A stretch of 56,746 nt of DNA from an uncultured Clostridia bacterium (GTDB lineage Bacteria > Bacillota > Clostridia > Oscillospirales > Butyricicoccaceae): the NCBI GenBank assembly GCA_944375715.1, contig CALWAP010000009.1:1-56746 (forward strand). Reading direction: 5' to 3'. Shown piece by piece: positions 18,295 to 25,785 of this stretch. The notes under the pieces are model-generated. The model did no database searches. It was not told the DNA's origin and saw only the letters and a list, made by a program, of their open reading frames with translations. A program made the position numbers and the translations under genes. The number at the start of each line of letters is the position of its first letter. The stretch's first letter is position 1.

Positions 18295-18317
18295 GAGAGA
18301 GGGAAATACCCTCTCTC
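18295..18317 (-). terminator. Terminator between binding-protein and permease genes
   Basis: GAGAGAGGG (18295-18303) pairs with CCCTCTCTC (18309-18317); on the minus strand TTTTGG follows. Its place inside the operon suggests partial termination after the binding-protein gene. Confidence 0.6.
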
Positions 18318-18432
18318 CGTTAAACTGCTTTCCGTTACGCGCACAGGGTAAAACGCCATTGCTCTGTTAACGCATTCCGTCTTGCGCAAACCTCAATTTT
18401 CCCGTTAATCAGATGACCCTATTTTCTTTCTG

Positions 18433-20592
18433 TCATTCATTTAATCTGATCCATATTGCGTTTTCGGTCTCTTTCAAAACCTCGTAAAGATCCTGATCGT
18501 TATCAAGCCCCTCAAAAAGCGCCTCGCACAATGTCTGTTTCACATCCCCCATATCAAAGCAGCAGTCTACCAAACTGTAAACCCCTTGCATATCTTCGGA
18601 GAACTCCTCAGCCTTTTCATCGGGATAATGTTTTAAGGCCTCTTTCATCTGCATGTCCCTTACCGCAGTATTCAGCTGCCTGTCTTTCATGCCTGATCTT
18701 TCCATAACATCTTCGCTGCAGATATATTCGATAAAATCCCACGCAGCGTCGGTATTTTCCGACCACGACGTTATCGAAAGGCAGCTGCTCGATCCCGCCG
18801 TCCTATTGGAGGCCTGTTCTCCCTCAAACAGGGGTACGATTTCACATTCTGCACCTTCTTCTTCCGTATATCTGAAATATCGGCTTATTTCATCATGGAT
18901 ATAAACGCTATTGCTTAAGCCGTCAATATTAATAAGCGTTTTTTCATCAAGCATCACATCCGGTGAACTGTCTACTACCTTCACAAAGTTTGGAGAATCC
19001 CATACTTCCTCGATTTCCGATAACAAATCATTAAACCAATCCTGGTCAAAATTGACTTTCCCGTCCTCATAATCTATTATGTCAGGCATATTGCTGATCA
19101 GTATGCGCGATAAAAGGCGTTGTTTATTAGTCACCGAAAAAAGTACGCAGTCACTGCCTTCCAACCTGTCATGTAGGTCAAGTATATCAGACCATGTGGC
19201 TGCTCCCCAATCAATATTTATGCCAAGCTCTTCAGCCAATGAGGTATTTACATAAGCGAAATAATAGTTTATCCCCAACGGTATGACTTTCAGCTGGCCA
19301 TCTATATCCATTCCTTCCAATGCCATTTTGTCAAGCTCCGATGTGATCTGACTGTCTTTCAGTTTTTCATTCAAATCCAAAAAAACATCGCTCATGAGCT
19401 GGTCTCTAAAATAGGGCATTCCATCGCTCCTGATAAAAATATCCCCAACCTCTCCATTTAAAAGCCTGAGGTTTATTTTATCATAATAATTATCAGCGAT
19501 AACATTAGTCGCAAACTGTGAGTAGCTACTGTACTCATAATCATATATTACCTCCTTATCAGGGTTATCCTTCATATACATGTTTATCATTTTAGCAATA
19601 TACTCTTCCCTGTAAGGGGCCGTTATCGTTATCCTATCGGTAATTTCCACATTCTTCTTTTCGGAAAGGGTATAGCGGTATATTTTTTGATACTCACCGC
19701 TGTATATTTGACCCTGATCACCGGTTTCGATAAAAGTTACATACTCCCCCAAATCCTCCATGCTTTCTGCCCTTACCATCTCAACTTTGATAAAGGAAAG
19801 ATCACTTCCGCTGTAAGAGTATATATTTTCGTTCATTACGACATACAGTTTATCGCTCTGCTCCTCATAACCGATAGCAAATACGCGCCAATCATCTCCC
19901 TGTTTGCAGGAAGTCTGATATAAAAGCTCATTCGAATAAAGGGCATATTTGCTTATATTCCCCTTTTCCCCATCAGTAATATATATTTCTCCCTTACCAT
20001 TGCCGCCCAGGGAGAAATCACATATATTCTTATATGTCCTGACCAACTCACCCTTTAACGAAAATACCTGCAAAATCGATGTGACATCGTCAAGCTGGCT
20101 TTTCAGATAATAATACTCGCCATCAGCCCTGGCCTTTAAAAACGCCGGATTGCCGCTTTGGGGATATACAACCCCTTCCCATTGAGCAAAGGGAATATAA
20201 CTATACCCTTGGGCAGGGTCCGCATAAATGACAATAATCCCAGGGCCGTTATCGCCGTAATGGAGCATATAGATATTTCCGTTTGGGTCCAAAGTCATCA
20301 GATGACTATACATTCCCAACTGATACTGCTCCATCAGTTTCAGGGGGATGTTGGCAATTATTTCCCCGCTGTCAATATCTGCCACTTTATAATCCCTATT
20401 AACTACGGCAAGTCTCCCGTCATACACCCCGGGAATAATGTATTGGTCTCCTTGGTACACAAGTTCTTCCATATAATAGGGGTTTTCCTCATTTTTATCG
20501 GGCTGATCCTCATTTTCATTACCGCATGATACCAAGCAAAGCAGTGCCACTATGGCAGACAAGTAGAGTTTTAAGTGATAAATTGGTTTCAT
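18433..20592 (-). CDS. Solute-binding lipoprotein with N-terminal propeller-like extension
   Basis: Start at 20592 (MKPIYHLKLYLSAIVALL) with TTAGGTGAG upstream. A lipobox CLVSC ends the signal peptide at Cys ~22, so the protein is lipid-anchored. Residues ~35-300 consist of repeated beta-strand pairs (for example GNIYMLHYGDNGPGIIVIY, GKGEIYITDGEKGNISKYAL) like a beta-propeller. Residues ~310-700 are a family-1 extracellular solute-binding domain (ITITAPYREEYIAKMINMY; WSDILDLHDRLEG; SWSENTDAAWDFIEYICSED). At 719 residues it is much longer than usual (~430). First gene of the operon 20592-14409; the substrate is probably an oligosaccharide but cannot be fixed from sequence. Confidence 0.88.
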   Translation of the reverse strand: MKPIYHLKLYLSAIVALLCLVSCGNENEDQPDKNEENPYYMEELVYQGDQYIIPGVYDGRLAVVNRDYKVADIDSGEIIANIPLKLMEQYQLGMYSHLMTLDPNGNIYMLHYGDNGPGIIVIYADPAQGYSYIPFAQWEGVVYPQSGNPAFLKARADGEYYYLKSQLDDVTSILQVFSLKGELVRTYKNICDFSLGGNGKGEIYITDGEKGNISKYALYSNELLYQTSCKQGDDWRVFAIGYEEQSDKLYVVMNENIYSYSGSDLSFIKVEMVRAESMEDLGEYVTFIETGDQGQIYSGEYQKIYRYTLSEKKNVEITDRITITAPYREEYIAKMINMYMKDNPDKEVIYDYEYSSYSQFATNVIADNYYDKINLRLLNGEVGDIFIRSDGMPYFRDQLMSDVFLDLNEKLKDSQITSELDKMALEGMDIDGQLKVIPLGINYYFAYVNTSLAEELGINIDWGAATWSDILDLHDRLEGSDCVLFSVTNKQRLLSRILISNMPDIIDYEDGKVNFDQDWFNDLLSEIEEVWDSPNFVKVVDSSPDVMLDEKTLINIDGLSNSVYIHDEISRYFRYTEEEGAECEIVPLFEGEQASNRTAGSSSCLSITSWSENTDAAWDFIEYICSEDVMERSGMKDRQLNTAVRDMQMKEALKHYPDEKAEEFSEDMQGVYSLVDCCFDMGDVKQTLCEALFEGLDNDQDLYEVLKETENAIWIRLNE

Positions 20593-20940
20593 TATACACT
20601 CACCTAAAATCATATTAACAAACTTTATATGTAAATTAACAAATTACTTTTTAACTGCTATCTCTCATCGCCATAAAACTTATTGTTAAGCACATTTTTA
20701 ACAAAATATATGTCTTTTTTACATTTATACACTAATCCAATAATATATATTGAATAAAAATTTCAAATATATAAACATATTTTTTATTTAATAATATACT
20801 ATTTATAATTTTTATACAAGTGACAATAATACTAAATATAAAATAATTAAATTAGGTAATATTACCTATACCAAATTGTTATAAAACACAAGTTAATTGT
20901 CAAACTAAGAATAATAAAATTAAAGAAGAACCCTAAACAA
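20593..20940. other. AT-rich intergenic region upstream of the transporter operon
   Basis: About 350 bases of very AT-rich DNA with no gene. It must hold the operon promoter, but I see no single convincing -35/-10 pair among the many TATA-like runs. Confidence 0.4.
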
Positions 20941-20945
20941 TCAAA

Positions 20946-20982
20946 AAGCACGGACAATCGCCGTTGGCGGTTATCCGTGCTT
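20946..20982 (-). terminator. Terminator of the second XRE gene
   Basis: AAGCACGGA (20946-20954) pairs with TCCGTGCTT (20974-20982), with an inner CGCC/GGCG stem; on the minus strand a T run follows. It overlaps the stop codon of the XRE gene. Confidence 0.65.
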
Positions 20983-21223
20983 ATTTGATTTCTTGCTCCA
21001 AGTCGTCGAACAAATCGCAGTCAAAAAACTGCCGGATGCTGATGTCCAATCCGTCGCACAGCTTCTTGAGGGAAACCATGCCTGGATTTTGACTTTTTTC
21101 GTTCAGCATACTGTAAATTGTGGATGGTGAAACGCCCGATACGCCAGCCAAGGCGTTGATTGCCATATTGCGTTCCGCGCATAAGTCGAGAATGCGTTAT
21201 GCCACCGCTTCCTTAGTGTTCAT
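20981..21223 (-). pseudogene. XRE-family regulator interrupted by TAA at codon 9
   Basis: From ATG at 21223 (GGGAGG upstream) the frame reads MNTKEAVA, then TAA (21197-21199), then RILDLCAERNMAINALAG and a full XRE helix-turn-helix (VSPSTIYSMLNEKSQNPG) to a normal end. A CAA-to-TAA change explains it. Reinitiation at the inner ATG (21166) would lose the first helix of the DNA-binding fold, so function is doubtful. The gene is divergent from the second SLOG-like gene, matching the intact pair at 9694-10570. Confidence 0.75.
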
Positions 21224-21245
21224 CTGCGCATCCCTCCCTGCGATG

Positions 21246-21331
21246 TATCGTAAAAACAGTGTAACCAATATTACGATAAATCGCGTGGGACATATCGCAA
21301 ATTTGCTTTTTCTCTGCTATAATTGCGATAT
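21246..21331. promoter_or_regulatory. Paired operators and promoter between XRE and SLOG-like genes
   Basis: TATCGTAA (21246-21253) with TTACGATA (21271-21278), and ATATCGCAA (21292-21300) with TTGCGATAT (21323-21331), form two spaced dyads sharing the half site TATCGYAA. A TATAAT box for the rightward gene (21318-21323) overlaps the last half site. Confidence 0.55.
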
Positions 21332-21354
21332 ATCCCATATTTGGAGGGTGAGCT

Positions 21355-21813
21355 ATGGCTGTGTGTACCTTCTTCGGCCACCGGGATTGTCCGGCGTCTA
21401 TCAAACCGAAACTACGGGCGATGGTGGAGGAACTAATTGTGGGGTACGGTGTGGATTGGTTCTATGTGGGACGCCAGGGGGCCTTTGACGCCATGGCACG
21501 GGCGGTTCTGCGGGAACTGACAGAAGTCTACCCCCACATCTCTTACGCCGTGGTGTTGGAATGGCTGCCAAGGCCAAGGGACAAGGCGATCTGGGATTTC
21601 TCCGACACCATTTTTCCGGAAGGTCTGGAAACTATGCCGCCACGATTCGCCATAGCCAGGCGCAACAAGTGGATGCTGCGCCAGGCCGATTATGTGGTGA
21701 CCTACATCACCCATGGTTGGGGCTGCGCAGCTCAGTTTGCGGAAAAGGCACAGCGGCAGGGGAAGACCGTCTTCAATTTGGCACAAAAATACCCGGTCAG
21801 CAACGATGACTGA
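21355..21813 (+). CDS. SLOG-like (YpsA/DUF1273-related) nucleotide-binding protein, copy 2
   Basis: A 152-residue protein with the same segments as copy 1: CTFFGHRDCP, FYVGRQGAFDAMARAVL, YAVVLEWLP, IFPEGLE, RRNKWMLRQADYVVTYITHG and GCAAQFAEKAQRQGKTVFNL. I estimate roughly two thirds identity with copy 1. TTGGAGGGTGAGCT before the ATG is a strong ribosome site. The gene ends 160 bases before the repeated tRNA terminator. The ligand is unknown; family membership suggests nucleotide binding. Confidence 0.8.
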   Translation: MAVCTFFGHRDCPASIKPKLRAMVEELIVGYGVDWFYVGRQGAFDAMARAVLRELTEVYPHISYAVVLEWLPRPRDKAIWDFSDTIFPEGLETMPPRFAIARRNKWMLRQADYVVTYITHGWGCAAQFAEKAQRQGKTVFNLAQKYPVSNDD

Positions 21814-21974
21814 CCGGGCTGTTTCTGAAAAAAGTGGAATCTTAATTCCACACAGGGCACAGCTGTGCCTCCTGTTTCGTGAGAAAAAAAACCATTCCAC
21901 TTTGATTCCGCTTTTCCGGTAAATCCGGCAAAATTGGAAATTTGCCATTTTCCTGCAATTTATACAAAAAAAGA

Positions 21975-22091
<117 letters not shown>

Positions 22092-22121
22092 ATGTAAGCG
22101 GTCATTTCAGACTGCTTAGTT

Positions 22122-22150
22122 AGAATACCACAGCTTTTTATCTTTGTCAA
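22122..22150 (-). promoter_or_regulatory. Promoter of tRNA-Ala
   Basis: Minus-strand TTGACA (22145-22150) and TATTCT (22122-22127) with a 17-base spacer, 31 bases before the tRNA. Confidence 0.75.
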
Positions 22151-22189
22151 CACATTTTTTAATTTTTCCCGGCCTTTTTAAGAAAACTA

Positions 22190-22678
22190 TCACACCTCAA
22201 TGAAAATCACCTGCGAACCAAGTGCCCTTACATACCTTTCAAGGTCAGAAAAATCCATTACCAAAGTCTTTCGGTTATCGCTGGGATGGACGCATATCCT
22301 TTTGCCCCTTAAATCGCTGTCAAAAAGCACGGTGACGACCCTTCCCTTATCGCTTATGACCCCCAGGGGGCTTACCATACCGGGATGCTGGCCCATAAGC
22401 TCCAAGAGCTTCTCATCGGAGGCAAAACAAAGACGGGAACTGCCTATGGCCCTGGCTATATGTCGGAGATCGGCATTTTTCTCAGCTACGAGCATCATAA
22501 CATAAAACCGGCTTTGGTTCCTGACCGTAAGGAAAAGGTTCTTACAGACACATGCGCCGAAATCAAGGCCCATTTCATACCTGTCCAGAGCCTTTTCCAC
22601 CGGCTCATGGGTGTGCAGCTCGTATGTTATCCCCAGGGTATCAAGCTTTTCAATTATCTTTCGAGTCTGTTCTTCCAT
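22190..22678 (-). CDS. YbaK/ProX-type aminoacyl-tRNA deacylase
   Basis: A 162-residue single-domain protein of the YbaK/prolyl-tRNA editing family. These enzymes act in trans to remove wrong amino acids (for example Ala or Cys on tRNA-Pro). Seen here: HTHEPVEKALDR near residue 22, the conserved basic strand CKNLFLTVRNQSRFYVMM holding the key Lys, the helix ADLRHIARAIGSSRLCFAS, and GMVSPLGVISD. The form with CKNLFL resembles the PrdX/ProX group of Clostridia. It starts 5 bases after the end of a small membrane-protein gene (22683-22895) and is probably cotranscribed with it. Confidence 0.88.
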   Translation of the reverse strand: MEEQTRKIIEKLDTLGITYELHTHEPVEKALDRYEMGLDFGACVCKNLFLTVRNQSRFYVMMLVAEKNADLRHIARAIGSSRLCFASDEKLLELMGQHPGMVSPLGVISDKGRVVTVLFDSDLRGKRICVHPSDNRKTLVMDFSDLERYVRALGSQVIFIEV

Positions 22679-22682
22679 GCTT

Positions 22683-22895
22683 CTATCCCCTCAAAATAAA
22701 GAATATGGCGGTATACCATATAAAAGCGTTTACAGTAAATATCGCCGCCGCCGACATGAGTATTATTATAAGGAAAAGGGGGCTGAACCTGCCCGGCTCC
22801 TTGGAGCCGAAGCGGGGCTTGAGTTTAAAGTAGACATACACCAAAGCCATTCCCGGCAGCACATAATAAACGACATCCAGCAGAAATTTAATCAT
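22683..22895 (-). CDS. Small membrane protein (70 aa)
   Basis: Not recognised. Two predicted membrane segments (FLLDVVYYVLPGMALVYVYF and FLIIILMSAAAIFTVNAFI) joined by a basic linker, KLKPRFGSKEPGRF. GTAAAGGAAA precedes the ATG. First gene of a two-gene unit with the YbaK-type deacylase. Confidence 0.7.
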   Translation of the reverse strand: MIKFLLDVVYYVLPGMALVYVYFKLKPRFGSKEPGRFSPLFLIIILMSAAAIFTVNAFIWYTAIFFILRG

Positions 22896-22966
22896 TGCGG
22901 TTTCCTTTACATAAAAGTGAGTTTATTTTATAATCAAATCAGCCTTTTAAATAGGGAGAAATCAGA

Positions 22967-23440
22967 ATGAATCCTACCCCTGAAGAAACATACATGTATG
23001 AAGCCGTCAAAGAGGCCGAAAAGGCGGCTTTGGCGGGCGATGTGCCCGTGGGCTGCGTCATAGTCCGAAAAGGCGAGATAATAGCCCGGGGCCACAATGA
23101 ACGGGAGGCAAGGAAGAACGCCCTTCTGCATGCCGAGATAACCGCCATAGGCAAGGCATGCCTGACCCTTGGCTCCCGCAGGCTCGAAGGCTGCGACATG
23201 TATGTCACGCTGGAACCCTGCCCCATGTGTGCCGGCGCCATACTGATGGCAAGGGTAAGCCGTCTTTATTACGGGGCATCCGACACCAATATGGGGGCCT
23301 GCGGCGGCGTTCTGAACATATTTGAGGAGGCCTTTGGCTACAAGCCCAGGATATATAAAGGCGTGCTTCAAAAGGAGTGTTCGGGCCTGCTGACCGATTT
23401 TTTCAAGAAAATAAGATCAAGGGAAAAAGACGGCGTATAA
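22967..23440 (+). CDS. tadA: tRNA adenosine(34) deaminase
   Basis: A 157-residue cytidine-deaminase-fold enzyme that converts A34 to inosine in tRNA-Arg(ACG). The zinc-binding and catalytic residues are present: HAE (LLHAEITAI) and PCPMCAGAI. The N-terminal helix and substrate loop (GDVPVGCVIVRKGEIIARGHN) and the C-terminal RLYYGASDTNMGACGG are typical. AGGGAGAAATC provides the ribosome site. It converges with rex and shares its terminator. Confidence 0.96.
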   Translation: MNPTPEETYMYEAVKEAEKAALAGDVPVGCVIVRKGEIIARGHNEREARKNALLHAEITAIGKACLTLGSRRLEGCDMYVTLEPCPMCAGAILMARVSRLYYGASDTNMGACGGVLNIFEEAFGYKPRIYKGVLQKECSGLLTDFFKKIRSREKDGV

Positions 23441-23452
23441 CCGTCTTTTTTT
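23424..23452. terminator. Bidirectional terminator between tadA and rex
   Basis: AAAAAGACGG (23424-23433) and CCGTCTTTTTTT (23441-23452) around CGTATAA; it overlaps the ends of both convergent genes. Confidence 0.8.
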
Positions 23453-24083
23453 ACACCTCACCCATGCCTATTTTATACGAAAGCACCATAAGGCTTTCGG
23501 AAAAATGGACATTTTCCACAGGCACGGTGTCAAACTCCAGATGCAGGTCGGTATTTGTGAAGTTCCATATTCCCTTTATGCCGCAGTCACAAAGTATGGA
23601 TGCCGTCTCGTGGGCATATTTCTGGGGCAGGGTCAGCACCCCGACATCGGGGCGGTGTTCCAGGCAATATTCCCTGAGCCGGGAAGCGTCGTAAACGGGA
23701 ACCCCTGAAATGGTGGTGCCTATGACTGCCTTGTCGGTATCAAAAGCGGCTTTCAGTTTAAAGCCGTTTTCGGCAAAGCTGAAGTTGTTCATTATGGCCC
23801 TGCCCAGGTTGCCTATTCCGACTATGACGGCAGTCTTCTCCCTGTCAAGGCCCAAAATAAAGCTTATCGATTCTATAAGCCCGTCAACGGGATATCCATA
23901 ACCCTGCTGACCGAAACCGCCAAAGCAGTTGAAATCCTGCCTGACCTGGGATGCCGTCAGCCCCATGCGCTCTCCCAGCTCCTTAGATGATATTTTTGTT
24001 ACGCCCATTGCCTTGAGTTCGCTTAAATGGGTGTGATATCTGGGCAGGCGTCTGATAACCGCCTGTGATACTTTCTTTTCCAT
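23451..24083 (-). CDS. rex: Redox-sensing transcriptional repressor Rex
   Basis: A 210-residue NADH/NAD+ sensor. Residues ~1-80 are the winged-helix DNA-binding domain (ISKVISSKELGERMG-type segment KISSKELGERMGLTASQVRQ, then DFNCFGGFGQQGYGY, the family signature). Residues ~85-200 are a Rossmann domain with VGIGNLGRA. The protein represses fermentation and respiration genes when NAD+ is high in related Firmicutes. A GTGTTAAT/ATTAACAC dyad 40 bases upstream could be an autoregulatory site. Confidence 0.96.
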   Translation of the reverse strand: MEKKVSQAVIRRLPRYHTHLSELKAMGVTKISSKELGERMGLTASQVRQDFNCFGGFGQQGYGYPVDGLIESISFILGLDREKTAVIVGIGNLGRAIMNNFSFAENGFKLKAAFDTDKAVIGTTISGVPVYDASRLREYCLEHRPDVGVLTLPQKYAHETASILCDCGIKGIWNFTNTDLHLEFDTVPVENVHFSESLMVLSYKIGMGEV

Positions 24084-24122
24084 AGGCTTTCCCTCCTTAA
24101 TTCGGTAAATTACCCTAACTGC

Positions 24123-24149
24123 GTGTTAATTACGGGGAGTTATTAACAC
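24123..24149. promoter_or_regulatory. Inverted repeat upstream of rex
   Basis: GTGTTAAT (24123-24130) and ATTAACAC (24142-24149), spaced by 11 bases. The half sites resemble Rex half sites (TTGTTAA type), but the spacing is longer than the usual Rex box. Confidence 0.4.
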
Positions 24150-24236
24150 TATCCACAGAGTTATCCACAGCCCTAAACACTTTTCCCACAACCAGAGCCC
24201 GCATTTACAGGGGATCTCTGCACAGGCTGTGGAACA
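24149..24236. promoter_or_regulatory. DnaA-box-like cluster
   Basis: CTATCCACA (24149-24157), TTATCCACA (24161-24169, consensus) and TGTGGAACA (24228-24236, inverted, one mismatch to TTWTNCACA). It lies in the 240-base gap between rex and tsaD. No dnaA/dnaN gene is near, so it is not the main origin. Confidence 0.45.
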
Positions 24237-24327
24237 AAAACCGGGGCTTTTCAACAAAACCCACATGGGAATGCAGAGCTGAAAACAGAAAATAATTACA
24301 GTTTGTTGATTAAACTTTCCGTAGACC

Positions 24328-25350
24328 CTACCTGCCCGCCAGAATGTCCGACACGGCCATATTGGCATAACAGTTCTGGGAGCTGTCTGCGATATTGCCC
24401 GCCATAAGCTCGTAATACCCCTGGCAGGCTATCATGGCCCCGTTATCGCCGCAGAGGGACAACGGCGGAAGATAGAGCTTTATCCCCTTCTGCGCGCAGA
24501 TCCTTTCAAGGCCTGATCTCAGGCGGCTGTTGGCCGCCACCCCTCCGGCTGCTGCGATGGCTCTTCTTCCTTTTTCCTCGGCGGCCTTTATGACCCTGGG
24601 AACTATCTCGCCCGAAACAGCGGCGGCCACGGCGGCCGCCAGGGAAGGCCTGTCTATCTCCTGGCCCTTCTGGTTGGCGTTATGGACAAGGTTGACTGCC
24701 GCCGTCTTAAGCCCTGAAAAAGAAAAATCATAGGGATGCCCCTCTATCCTGGCCCTGGGAAGGCGGTATTTTTTCTCATCGCCGCCCTTTGAAAGCCTGT
24801 CCATCTCGGCCCCTCCGGGATAGGGCAGTGACAGGACCCTTGCTATTTTATCAAAAGCCTCGCCGGCTGCATCGTCGCGGGTAGTGCCTATGACAGACAT
24901 TCGGGTATAATCCTCCACATCGATTATGACGGTATGACCGCCTGATGCCACCAGGGCGATAAAAGGAGGCTCCAGCTCAGGGAATGCCACATAATTTGCA
25001 GCAATATGGCCCCTTATATGGTGCACGGGCACAAATGGCTTTCCTATCATAAGGCTGCAGGCCTTGGCAAAATTGGCCCCCACCAAAAGCGCGCCGATAA
25101 GCCCGGGGGCGCAGGTGGCGGCCACGGCGTCCAGGTCCTTGAACGACACCCCAGCCTTGTCCATGGCCTCTGACGCAACTGCCGTTATCTTTTCCACATG
25201 CTTTCTCGAAGCTATTTCGGGCACTACCCCGCCGTAAAGAGCGTGCATGTCTATCTGTGAATAAACGGTATTTGAAAGTATCGTCCTGCCGTCCAAGCTG
25301 ACTGCCGCCGCCGTTTCATCGCAGGAACTTTCGATCCCGAGTATCAGCAT
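24328..25350 (-). CDS. tsaD: tRNA N6-threonylcarbamoyladenosine transferase subunit TsaD
   Basis: A 340-residue ASKHA-fold enzyme that makes t6A37 in ANN-decoding tRNAs together with TsaB and TsaE. It starts MLILGIESSCDETAAAV, has the metal-binding HIRGH motif (~residue 110), the ASGGHT loop, AGEAFDKIARVL and GGVAANSRLR, all diagnostic. It overlaps the start of its 3' neighbour in transcription order (rimI ends at 25344) by 7 bases. Third gene of polA-rimI-tsaD. Confidence 0.97.
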   Translation of the reverse strand: MLILGIESSCDETAAAVSLDGRTILSNTVYSQIDMHALYGGVVPEIASRKHVEKITAVASEAMDKAGVSFKDLDAVAATCAPGLIGALLVGANFAKACSLMIGKPFVPVHHIRGHIAANYVAFPELEPPFIALVASGGHTVIIDVEDYTRMSVIGTTRDDAAGEAFDKIARVLSLPYPGGAEMDRLSKGGDEKKYRLPRARIEGHPYDFSFSGLKTAAVNLVHNANQKGQEIDRPSLAAAVAAAVSGEIVPRVIKAAEEKGRRAIAAAGGVAANSRLRSGLERICAQKGIKLYLPPLSLCGDNGAMIACQGYYELMAGNIADSSQNCYANMAVSDILAGR

Positions 25351-25778
25351 AATCCCACCTCCATGATAATGGCGTCCTCCCGCGGGTTTTCATAATAACC
25401 GCGCCTGACGCCTATTTTTTTAAAGCCCAGCTTTTCATAAAGGGCTATGGCACTGAGGTTGCCTTCCCGCACCTCCAGCAGTACCTTTTGGGCACCCTTG
25501 GCCAAGGCTTCCTTTTCAAAGGCCCGGGTCAGTGCCGAAGCCACCCCACGGCGCCTGTCCTTTTCAAAAACCGCCAGGCGTGAAAGGTCGCAGCTTTCGT
25601 AAAGGCTCATGCCGCACACATATCCCAAAAGCCCGTCTTTTGAAAAGGCCAGCAGGCATATGGAATAGGGGCTTTCCATATCCTCCCTGAGCATATCCTC
25701 GCTCCATGGGCAGGAAAAGCTCTCCCTTTCCAAAAGGCCCAGGGACGGCACATCATCAGCCGTCCCATGCCTTATCAT
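25344..25778 (-). CDS. rimI: Ribosomal protein alanine N-acetyltransferase RimI
   Basis: A GNAT-fold acetyltransferase. I take the start at 25778 (MIRHGTADDVPSLGLL), 8 bases past the polA stop, giving 144 residues; an ATG at 25802 inside polA is the alternative. Acetyl-CoA-binding motif: VFEKDRRRGVASALTRAF; the family strand and turn LLEVREGNLSAIALYEKLGF is typical of RimI. In Clostridia rimI commonly sits next to tsaD, as here. Poor ribosome site, so translation probably depends on polA. Confidence 0.9.
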   Translation of the reverse strand: MIRHGTADDVPSLGLLERESFSCPWSEDMLREDMESPYSICLLAFSKDGLLGYVCGMSLYESCDLSRLAVFEKDRRRGVASALTRAFEKEALAKGAQKVLLEVREGNLSAIALYEKLGFKKIGVRRGYYENPREDAIIMEVGLC

Positions 25779-25785
25779 GATATCA

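Noticed and set aside
24149-24236. Replication origin
   Set aside because: Only three DnaA-like boxes, no AT-rich unwinding repeats, and no dnaA, dnaN or rpmH nearby.
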